Assembly: GCF_000400465.1 (NCBI RefSeq)
Contig: NW_008806285.1
Span: 62,001 to 126,000 of the forward strand
Direction of reading: 5' to 3'
Length of the DNA: 64,000 bases
DNA from: Wallemia ichthyophaga EXF-994
Taxonomy: Eukaryota > Basidiomycota > Wallemiomycetes > Wallemiales > Wallemiaceae
In this document: positions 55,973 through 64,000 of the stretch, piece by piece
How positions within the stretch are numbered: the first letter of the stretch is position 1
How the letters are laid out: each line of letters opens with the position of its first letter
The notes under the pieces: generated by a model
Database searches by the model: none
What the model saw: the letters and a program-made list of their open reading frames with translations, nothing else
Told to the model about the DNA's origin: nothing
Program-made: the position numbers and the translations under genes

Positions 55973-57157
55973 CTATAGACCCCCGAATATTTCGCGAAGC
56001 TTTCCCATTAGTGCGCTGGCTTTTCCATGCGGTCTCCTCGGCGACTGTTCTGGCGGAGTGTGATGATGATGATGGTGCGGTGATGGCGTCACAGCAGCTT
56101 CTCTCGCGCGCTGAAGCTCACTATCAAGCAGCAGCAAGCCTCTGCGAGTAGATGGTGGTGCTATTGCGTTATATGATTTGATCGCACCGTTCACGCGATC
56201 CAACAAAATCATGTGATACGATTGCTGACGCTGTTCCCAATCTCTATCGCGGGGTACGTACGTGGGTGTATGCGTAGGAGCATGGTCGCTTTTGCAGTCA
56301 TTTGCTGTTATGCGCCCAGTATACCTCCATCTCTTTGTGTACTCCTCACGCAGATAATTTCTCAATGACGTCACCTCGCCCTCCATCAACATCTGTAACT
56401 CGACGAACGCAGGCACAGCGCCCTGTCTACTGATAAGTCTATTCATGAGGAACTCCTCGCGATCAATGAAGGGGTTTCCTTCCGACACGCTCCCGAGCGG
56501 TTCACCTTTTCCTGGAAGATTGTTAAACTGACCTTGCCGCTGAGCGCGTTGAATCTGCACCTCCACAAGCGACTGCCATCCCTCTAGAGACTGAGGGCGA
56601 GGGCGGAACTGCGATTGTTGGTGCTCGTTGTTCTGTATGTCGTCGAGACTGCCCGTCAACGAGTAATCAATTGCGCCATCCCGCGCATTGACCAGACGAC
56701 GCTGTCTGTCTTTGGATTTCTTTGTATCACGAATCAACGCCTTTGTCTTGGAGTCGGGGTTAAGGGATTGTAATTTCTGGCGCGCCTGCGACTGGAGATT
56801 GCGGGCTCTGTAGATAGACGGCTGTTTACTGCGTGAAGCATGGGAGGGTTGCACGAACTCAGCATCCCACGGCATGAAGTTGGGGTCTGAAGGGATCAGG
56901 TTGTCTGTGGGGGATAGTGGCTGCTGTACGGTTTTGAGCTTTGAATCACCATAATGATCCTTTCTGCCGTCTCTGAGAGGTTTACGGGAGTCGATTAGCA
57001 TACGGAGTGTTGTGTGGTGTGGATGCTCGTCGCCATCCCAAGCATCTTCGGAGTGATTCGTGGGCGATAGATGTTTAGGCTGATCATTAACCTCCTTTAA
57101 AGCATCCCTGAACAACCGCCGTTTAGATTTATCGAGAAGGCTGAGCGAGTTTCGCAT
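55973..57157 (-). CDS. DUF1992 / DNAJC28-like protein
   Basis: A 394-residue single-exon protein. Its centre has the DUF1992 signature QIQRAQRQGQFNNLPGKGEP, followed by RLISRQGAVPAFVELQML. DUF1992 forms the C-terminal half of human DNAJC28 and occurs in fungi without a J domain. Function is unknown; a mitochondrial or Golgi role has been suggested for relatives. The N-terminus, MRNSLSLLDKSKRRLF, is basic and could target mitochondria. Near the C-terminus is a run of six His (SPHHHHHHTPP). The frame is open upstream to 57268 but without an ATG. A CAG just before the ATG might be a 5' UTR splice acceptor. Confidence 0.78.
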   Translation of the reverse strand: MRNSLSLLDKSKRRLFRDALKEVNDQPKHLSPTNHSEDAWDGDEHPHHTTLRMLIDSRKPLRDGRKDHYGDSKLKTVQQPLSPTDNLIPSDPNFMPWDAEFVQPSHASRSKQPSIYRARNLQSQARQKLQSLNPDSKTKALIRDTKKSKDRQRRLVNARDGAIDYSLTGSLDDIQNNEHQQSQFRPRPQSLEGWQSLVEVQIQRAQRQGQFNNLPGKGEPLGSVSEGNPFIDREEFLMNRLISRQGAVPAFVELQMLMEGEVTSLRNYLREEYTKRWRYTGRITANDCKSDHAPTHTPTYVPRDRDWEQRQQSYHMILLDRVNGAIKSYNAIAPPSTRRGLLLLDSELQRAREAAVTPSPHHHHHHTPPEQSPRRPHGKASALMGKLREIFGGL

Positions 57158-57268
57158 CTGAGTGAGTAATATAGCTGTTAGTGCGCTGCTATTCAAATAT
57201 TTTATAAAATAATCAAATTTATCCAAAGTATCCAGATTTCTGGAATTTATCTTTATCGGCTTCCTCAA

Positions 57269-58156
57269 ATGCCGTCATCACCTTTGCAAGTCGTCGGTGG
57301 ACACAAAGATACAATCGAACTAGACGAGGATGATATGCTGATAAAAACTACAAACCCAACTGAACTCGATTTCTACCAGTCTGTTAACATCGCTCACTCG
57401 ATCTACCACCACATTCCACACTTCTACGGCGCGTTGAAGCTCCACAGCGCACCCAACCCTCCCAGCGCTGAAGACGCGCCTAAAGAGGTGCGTCTGTTCC
57501 ACCTAAACACACACTCTCACTCCAATTCCAGGCTATTGTCCTCGAAAACCTCACAGATTACTTCAGCATACCCAACATATGCGATATCAAACTAGGCAAG
57601 GTGCTCTATGATGACCACGCCACCCCTGAGAAGCAGCAGCGCATGGAGCAGTCCTCCATCAACACCACCAGTCATGCCACTGGCATCCGCTTCACTGGCT
57701 TCAAGGTGCGTGTCTTCTCCCTGTCTTACCTCTCTAAAATCAAGACACTAGGTTTGGAATACTGCTAAGGAGGATTATGACGTCACCGATAAGGCGTACG
57801 GCAAATCTCTCACCCCTCAACAGCTCCCTGATGCTTTGAGGAGGTTCATACCCATACCACACTCCCTCACCATCAAACAACTCAAATTCGTCGTCTCCTC
57901 TATCCATTCTCAGCTCCTTTCTGTACGTGACGCCGTCTCTCTCATGCCCTTCCGCTCTATCAGCTCCTCTATCCTCATCGTTCATGAGGCCGACTCAGAC
58001 GACTTCCTCGAAGAACAGGCTGCCATGGTCAAACTCATTGACTTTGCTCATACCAGACTGACAGACGCTGACACGCCCGATATGAATATATTGGCTGGTA
58101 TCGACACATTGATTGACCTAGTGTACAATTATAAAGAATACATTAATCAGTTGTAG
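57269..58156 (+). CDS. Inositol polyphosphate kinase (IPMK/ARG82 type)
   Basis: Phosphorylates inositol polyphosphates in the nucleus and cytosol. Exons 57269-57487, 57532-57705 and 57752-58156 give 265 aa. The inositide-binding PxxxDxKxG motif is PNICDIKLG, followed by KVLYDDHATPEKQQRMEQSS, typical of IPMK. C-terminal catalytic motifs are SSSILIVHE (SSLL-like) and IDFAHT (the DxAHT magnesium site). A short size and the second motif argue for IPMK over IP6 kinases (KCS1), which are far larger. The start is 111 bp from the divergent DUF1992 gene. Confidence 0.88.
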
Positions 58157-58177
58157 ACTATCTTGGTATTTGGTATA

Positions 58178-60116
58178 TTATTGTCTCGCTCTTGCTCTCG
58201 GCGCCTTGTTTTCATCGTTAGTTTCTCTCGTCTCACTAGTTTCGGTTATGTGCAGCTTCTCAGCCAGGCCTCTGATTTTGATTGATGCGCTTCTCTTGCG
58301 CTCTCTGTGATTTTTGGAGATACTGCCATACCTCTCCAATCCCCACAGCATCACTTCACTCTTCCCCACCTTGACTTTATCGAGATTGAGGCCCTGTTTT
58401 TCCATCTCATTGAGAAAAATTTTGAAGTGATTCTGTGAAGCAATGTGTGTTAATTTGGTTTATTTAAGCACTCGCCCACTCGCAACTCACTATGGAAGAT
58501 CTGTAATGTCCACTCAGCGGACTAAGCGCTGAAATTTGACCATTTCGCACCCTAATCAACCCCGCACTTGAGACAAGGCCGCCAGAGAGGAAGGACGAGT
58601 GCTGAAAAGTCCCTGTCGATTTGATCCCAACAAACATATTATCTGGGAGGTTGCCGGCTGGTTAGATGGTCCATGGCGCATTCTAACACCCACACTGCAT
58701 ATCAGACACCTGCGCAGTTCACGTCAGACATGATCCACTCTCAAACACACTCATCTTCACTTACATATATCCACGTATTCTTTCCGACAGTTTTACGCAG
58801 AAGCCTATCCATGATACCACGCGCTGTGTATTTATGGTGAGTTTTGTCATCCTTCTTGTCATCTAAATCAATCATGTCATGGGCGTGTTCATATGCATCG
58901 TCGCGCTCTCTCTGCGCAATCTCATCATCATCATCAGAGCTGGAGGGGGAGTCAAACGATGTCCACACGGAGCTATCTTCGCTGATAGACGACCTGTTAT
59001 CTTGTGCATGCTGCTGATACTGTTCACACTGCCCACCCTCGAAGCCTTCCTGAAGTGGTATTATCCCAGACCCATCTCCAGAATCCTGCCATCTGTCCGG
59101 AGCTGTATCCACCGCTTCACCATTTTTTGCCCAGTGCAGCAGACCTGTCAAAGGATTAGGCACTACGAGGTAGCTGTTATGTGTTAAATCGCGTTCAAAA
59201 CCACTCTAAACCCACTTCAGGCGCTGTTCAGCAGAGCAGTAAAAGATCTGCTCTTTGTCCAATCGCTCACGCGGGCATTCATCGAGATCGAGGTGGGTGC
59301 CCTCACCGTAATCGAGCCTGAGACCAGGTGAAAACGTTAGCATCAAGCACCGTCCGCCAAAAGGCACGCAACTCACCACCGGAAAAAGTTATCAGATGTA
59401 CCTGAAACCGACCATAATTTATGGTAGCATTTTAAATTAACACCATAACGATGTTTTGTGTCAATCATTTCGAGCCAGTGCTGCTCTTCTAGTCGCTTTG
59501 ATTGTTTTTCCTGTAATGCCTGCGTGGGTTTCTGGTCAGGACCTACGCGTCCCTGCAGGCGTCTTTCCACATCCCTCTTCTTGGATTTGGCTTTAGAAAT
59601 GAATTTAAGATTTAGGACCTTCTCAGCCGCTCCTTCTTTACCGCCGTTCTCTTCTTTCTTCGTAAGCATCTCTTGCACTTTCGCAGAGACTTGTTTTGGG
59701 TCTTGATCTTGGTCTTGGTATTGGTCTCTCGAGGACAGGCCATCGTGCAGGCGCGACGCGAAGAATCCAGCTCTTTGGAAACGTTCTGTCGCGCTGTTGC
59801 GCCGTGCACTCGTCTGGCTCAGCACTGCCTCCTTCATTTTGAGATCTGCAACGGGCGATAAGCTGTGCTGATACAGAGAGCAACATGCAATGTGCTTACC
59901 GGTTAAAATTTCTAAGAATGCGTCAGATACACCACACACAAAATTCCTCACCTACCTGACCATCTCGTTGCTGCTGCCAATCGCTGCTGCTGCACTTGGA
60001 TCCTATCAAGGCGACCCCTGAAAACAGCCTATAGTTGCGCTTAGAGTATCTCGAGACCCTGCTTGTGACCCCACCTGTATCTTAATCGCCGCTTGTTCTG
60101 CTTTCTCGTCGTTCAT
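58178..60116 (-). CDS. IQ-motif protein of a conserved fungal family, unknown function
   Basis: Nine exons: 60116-60075, 60028-59956, 59911-59900 (12 nt), 59845-59377, 59317-59216, 59173-58765, 58709-58694 (16 nt), 58642-58491, 58432-58178; phases agree, giving 509 aa. An IQ calmodulin-binding motif spans the first junction (AAIKIQAVFRGR). A conserved block follows: GTSDNFFRWLDYGEG, CPRERLDKEQIFYCSAEQRL and HWAKNGE. Then comes an acidic linker, and a C-terminal block NTWIYVSDMQYNMFVGIKST with HSSFLSGG and LSPLSGHYRSS. I recall homologs annotated only as IQ calmodulin-binding proteins in ascomycetes. The role is unknown. Confidence 0.82.
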
Positions 60117-60182
60117 TTCTCCTACCTCGCTGCGGCTGCGTGAGAGTTTAATTATAGATACATGCTTTTATGTACAAAAATC

Positions 60183-61673
60183 CTAGATAAAATCTATAAA
60201 AGTACGCGTGGGATCACTCTCGTCGTGTGGTATGTACTTGGGGAACTGCACTTGCTTTGTCAGACACTCAGTTTTCTTGGCATCCACCACACTTACCCAG
60301 TGATTAGCAGCCACGTTCGGCGACACTAGCTGCTGGGGAATCTTGAGACCACCGGGCTGTGATATAGCGGCTGTCAGAGACGTGGGCGACAGCTGCCCGT
60401 TGTTCTCGCTTTTCGCCGGCTTAGAGCAGCAGCTGGGAGGAGCGTCAACCTTTGGTATGTCCAATTTGAGACTATTTGATTGAGTTGGTAGCGTGAGTGT
60501 ATTCGTACTTGCACTTGCACTTGCACTCGAGCTCGGATTACCATTCGCCTCTGCTTCGCAATTGCACGACGTGCAGCAACCGCAGCAGCTCTCCTCACAC
60601 CTGCATTCCACGCCCAAAGCCTGGCACTGGCAGCTCCCGCCACAGCATTCAGTCTCTAAGGGAGGTAGTCTCGTTATGCCCCTGTTGCGTGGATCGTAGA
60701 GCTGCTGCCAGCTCTGCAGCCCAAGTGTTCCGCCATCTACATAGCTATCGATATTGCTGCTAATACCTTGCGGCGGAAAAGGAACTAAAGAGCTAGCCTT
60801 CTGTAGAAACTCCTCCAAATTGCCGCACTCTGACTTCTTGAGCAGCTCGTGCACGTTGATCTCGTCACACCCACACGTAGCGCTCTCTTCCGGAGTATAG
60901 TTTGGTGCTTCTGCTTGGGTTTCGGTCTGTGCAGGCAGAGGAGGGTTTCTGTGAGTGAGACAGCCGGGACATGCACACGAAGGCCCACACGAGCAATGCC
61001 CAATGACGTCGGCGATAGACGGCAGCATATTAGTTACGAATGCGCGCTTCTTTTCGGAGCAGTTGCAGCGGCCGCCTACTTTGCATCTGCAGGGATTCAT
61101 CAGGCGCTCGAGTGAAATCATGCTTGGCTCGCCCTCTTTCTGTGCTTGTGGGGGGAGAAGGCTGGAGTAAGCGTCTTTCAAGCCATTAGGGTAGTGTGCT
61201 TGAGGGGGCAAGGGAGCTCTCTCGCCTTTTTTTAGTTTGCGCGGTGGTGGGCCATCCTTGCCATTACCGTTACAATTGCTCTTAGGCGCAGGTTCTTGCC
61301 GGTCCTGGCAAACGCATTTGGAGCTGCTCTGGGGAGTGTAAGGATGGTAATATCTTAGTATCCTTATCACCACGACTCACATTGCCATCCTTGCGCTGAT
61401 CCTTGCATTTGGTACACTGCGCCGGCGGTCTGCCCTTTCTCTTCACTTCAAAAAGCGGGCGATCGTCATGGGCGCACGAGGAGGATCTGTGGCCTGGTGA
61501 ACGTTAGTATGGCTGCGCTGGGCCGCTCAACTAACCCTTTATACAAGTCGCGCTGCGAAGTGTTAGCAGATAAAGACGAGGAATTTACAGACAAACCACG
61601 CCAATTTAACGCCATTTATGAAAGGCTTTGGGAAGTTAGTGAGGATACGTCGCTTGCTGATATCACTCACCAT
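60183..61673 (-). CDS. Copper-fist transcription factor (Mac1/Ace1/Cuf1 type)
   Basis: Five coding exons: 61673-61671 (ATG only), 61625-61597, 61552-61536 (17 nt), 61493-61381, 61328-60183, giving 435 aa. The joined N-terminus starts MPFINGVKLACATCIKGHRS, with zinc ligands C11, C14, C23 and H25 and the minor-groove KGRP at 36-39, exactly the copper-fist arrangement. Cys-rich clusters follow: CRCKVGGRCNC, CSCGPSCACPGC and CCGGSCQCQALGVECRC, the latter repeated with CEESCCGCC, resembling the copper-sensing regions of Ace1 and Mac1. Activator or repressor role under high or low copper cannot be told from sequence. Confidence 0.9.
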
Positions 61674-62056
61674 CCCTGCCTATCTCAGTTTGATGTGATG
61701 ATGTGAGCGAAGAAAGAGTCAAGGCTGGATAGTATTTTGTTTATTCGCACGGCTAGCAAAGGGAATTCGAATAGCAGCTACAACAGTCTAGCGGATGTTG
61801 AAATCCATTACCCGATTACAGCCGCGAGATGGCTTTGGTATTTGAAGTGTATGCGTAGTAATAAGGGTTTTAGTCTTAATTAGACATATCTGCACTCTCT
61901 TAATCCGAACAGTCTAAAGCTCTCAAGAATTGATCATCCATCACGACGAAAATCTTCATTCCACCTCAAAAAATAAAGAAATTAAGTTATTGTTCATTGT
62001 TTCACTAATTAGATCCCCAAAAGGGAGAATACAAGGGTTAATAAGTAGTGATCGCC
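61674..62056. other. Intergenic region, nothing recognised
   Basis: About 380 AT-rich bases between the copper-fist start and the hydrophobin stop, holding the copper-fist promoter and hydrophobin 3' flank. No gene or repeat was seen. Confidence 0.5.
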
Positions 62057-62432
62057 TTAGATGACAGAGATTGGAGTACAGCCCTTGAGAGTGTGTTAGA
62101 CAGTATGTTAGATCGAAGAAGCGAGTACACACCAAGTTGGCAAGTCCATTTTGGGTTTGACCGCTGCAGCAAGCAGAGGTGGTCTTACATTGGTTAGAGA
62201 TTGGTACACCAACGACGGCCGCGACTTGGTCACATTGCAATCCAACTTGGCCAGCCAATTCGTCGATACCGAGCAACTCGAGGGTAGCGGTGTCGATGGA
62301 TGAGGCATCCTTGACTTGGTTACAGCACTTGACGTTGCTGGTTGAGCAGTCGCCTGCTCTCATTTGAAGGTTCGATGCAAGGGATGCTGAGAAGAAAGCA
62401 GTGGCAGTGAGGGCGATGGTTGAGAATTGCAT
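62057..62432 (-). CDS. Hydrophobin, class I type
   Basis: Secreted amphipathic surface protein. Exons 62432-62133 and 62083-62057 give 108 aa. A signal peptide (residues 1-20) is followed by eight Cys in the hydrophobin pattern C-CC-C-C-CC-C: GDC, KCC, LQC, NQC, ACC and the final GC, the last supplied only by the second exon (LGCTPISVI). The spacing between Cys 3 and 4 is long, as in class I. It is small even for hydrophobins. Osmotolerant basidiomycetes are known to carry several. The promoter has a TATAAATA element. Confidence 0.93.
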
Positions 62433-63138
62433 TGTTGAAGACTTGAGTGTTATGAGTTGAAGAACTGGGATGATAATGGCACGGTATTTATACTCTCGCA
62501 GGTAAATTGAATTAATTTGTGACAATGTTTCGGCGAACTCGAACATTAGAACCTCGACTCGAATAGGAAAGTGAGACAGGAAGTATATTAAATTTGGTTC
62601 CATACGCGGTTAGCTACACTTAAGTAGTTAAATTGGGTCACAAACACGCCTAATGATGCTTACTTGATTCGCCGCTTTAAAATTGCATAAACACGTAAAT
62701 CGCAACAATGAGGAGGAGATGGCGTATGTATTGGGGTGCTACCGAACCATACAAAGTACAGACAGTGCTTCGATACTCAAAGTTAGATCAAATCGATTGC
62801 GTCAGAGGTGCTCGCACACAAGCCAACTCCCAGCGCTCACAAAGCCTCAAAACACTGTGACTTGCCAGTCTATTCACACCAAACACTTCGAGGCCCCTGT
62901 AATATAGCGACGTTGACCAAACCACATCCCAATTTAGCGACGTGAAATGAGACACAGACCTGTAGAAATGCATATGTGGACAATTTTACAAACCACTCCA
63001 CACCAACTGCACACGTGATGACAACGCCTGCTCGCTCTTAACTACCGTTAAGCGATGATGCTCGCTAAAGTGCCCTTGTCGAGCAGGCGACTATACACTC
63101 CGTTGAGCATTACGACGAGACTAATACACACTTCAAAA
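62433..63138. other. Intergenic region between hydrophobin and SSADH starts
   Basis: About 700 bases. It holds the hydrophobin promoter with a TATA element at 62485 and the SSADH promoter. A TAGCGACGT string occurs twice, near 62906 and 62935. No gene was recognised. Confidence 0.5.
62485..62492 (-). promoter_or_regulatory. TATA box of the hydrophobin gene
   Basis: TATAAATA on the minus strand, 53 bp upstream of the hydrophobin ATG at 62432. Confidence 0.5.
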
Positions 63139-64000
63139 ATGACAAGTGCTCCTGTGAGTTGACTGTGCGCTACAGTCTCCGCCGCGCTGACGCCATCACA
63201 GCAACTCAGCAACGCATCACTCTGGCAAACCAAGGGATTCATAAATAACCAATGGGTCGACAGCGAAAATGGCGCTACGTTCCAAGTCACTGATCCTGGC
63301 AACGGCAACAACCTCGGCTCTGTTCCAGAGATGGGTGTCGCCGAGACACGTAGAGCCATCGATGCCGCCGGCGAGGCGTACAAGACCTTCTCCAAGACTA
63401 CGGCCAAATCCAGACAAGATCTTCTCAACAGAATCTTCGCACTTATCAGTCAGAATGCCGACGATTTGGCCAAGATTGTCACCGTTGAGAACGGTAAACC
63501 ACTAGCAGATGCCAAGGTGAGTTTGGAGTGTGTGTATGTGTGCATATCGATTTAAACTCACACGCAATCCAGGGCGAAGTCGGATATGGTAACAGCTTCT
63601 TTGAGTGGTTCGCAGGCGAAGCAGTGAGGACATACGGCGATGTAGTCCCAGCAGCCAATCCAGACCTTCGCAATATCGTTATAAAGCAACCTATCGGTGT
63701 TTGTGGCATCCTCACTCCCTGGAACTTCCCAGTCGCGATGATAACGCGCAAATTAGCACCAGCAATCGCTGCAGGTTGCACAGCTGTGATTAAAACACCA
63801 GCAGAGACTCCATACTCTGCCCTGGCTATCGCACACCTCTGTAAAGAAGCAGGTGTGCCAGCCGGTGTAGTTAACGTCATTACGACCGACAAGAATGTCG
63901 CTCAAGTCGGCAAGGAGATTTGCGAGAACGGAATCGTCAAGAAAGTGTCCTTCACAGGCTCTACACGTGTCGGTAAAATTCTCATGCAACAATCGAGCAA
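63139..64000 (+). CDS. Succinate-semialdehyde dehydrogenase, N-terminal part (partial)
   Basis: NAD(P)-dependent aldehyde dehydrogenase of the GABA shunt. Exons 63139-63153 (five codons), 63202-63516 and 63573 to beyond the right edge; about 250 residues are visible. Family motifs: INNQWVDSENGATFQVTDP, VENGKPLADAKGEVGYGNSF, FFEWFAGEAVRTYGD and ILTPWNFPVAMITRKLAPA, with the cofactor-binding KTPAETPYSALA. The FTGSTRVGK glycine motif follows near 63951. The catalytic Cys and Glu lie beyond the edge. GYGNSFFEWFAGEA distinguishes SSADH (GabD) from other aldehyde dehydrogenases. No presequence is evident in the short first exon. Confidence 0.93.

Noticed and set aside
61497-61706. Plus-strand 69-codon frame over the copper-fist 5' region
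   Set aside because: The region is explained by three small coding exons of the copper-fist gene on the minus strand with exact zinc-ligand spacing.
62683-62907. 74-codon plus-strand frame between the hydrophobin and SSADH genes
   Set aside because: No homology visible and composition like the surrounding non-coding DNA.

Overview
This window is nuclear DNA from a fungus with a very compact genome. Spliced genes lie almost end to end. Introns are short (about 41-97 nt, most 42-60), with GT-AG ends and often a CTAAC/CTAAT branch site just before the acceptor. Many gene pairs share intergenic gaps below 70 bp. Gene content (DASH subunit Dam1, a class I type hydrophobin, a copper-fist activator, Crh-type wall transglycosylase, Atg26-type sterol glucosyltransferase, a complex I 51-kDa subunit, three CsbD-like stress proteins) fits a small-genome basidiomycete. 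A xerotolerant Wallemia-like fungus is my guess. The lineage call is inference; no rRNA or barcode gene is present. I saw no tRNA, rRNA, transposon, CRISPR array or virus-derived gene.

Layout. 1-15 kb: TOR kinase 5' end (minus, runs off the left edge), KEI1, TMEM14, eIF4E2-like, glutamine-dependent NAD synthetase (13 exons), a single-pass membrane protein, an RnpA-like protein, cytosolic GluRS and mitochondrial porin. 15-24 kb: a seven-helix receptor-like protein, glutathione peroxidase, an RmlD/MAT2B-like reductase, ROT1, an inverted pair of unknown paralogous genes, a quinone oxidoreductase and two CsbD-like genes. 24-32 kb: condensin YCG1 and DAM1 (divergent), a third CsbD-like gene, RNase III and an alpha/beta hydrolase. 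32-43 kb: TTI1, an acetyl-CoA transporter, the PP1 inhibitor YPI1, TAF8, a HAD hydrolase, NDUFV1 and a NUFIP1-like protein. 44-64 kb: ELP1, CCT8, a Crh-like GH16 enzyme, ATG26, a DUF1992 protein, inositol polyphosphate kinase, an IQ-motif protein of a conserved fungal family, a copper-fist factor, a hydrophobin and the 5' part of succinate-semialdehyde dehydrogenase.

Most genes are housekeeping and adjacency mostly carries no pathway meaning. Exceptions: YCG1 and DAM1, both chromosome-segregation genes, share a 61-bp promoter with three MluI cell-cycle boxes; three CsbD-like genes sit within 6.4 kb; TOR and TTI1 (a TOR-stabilising cochaperone subunit) are both present about 30 kb apart. I did not find a clearly novel multi-gene system. 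The main unusual signals are extremely short bidirectional promoters, very small exons (an ATG-only coding exon, and exons of 10, 12, 16, 17, 17, 19 and 20 nt), a GC-AG intron, an RnpA-like protein in a eukaryote, and an uncharacterised inverted paralog pair. Exon boundaries were read by eye from splice consensus, reading phase and family similarity, without transcript data.
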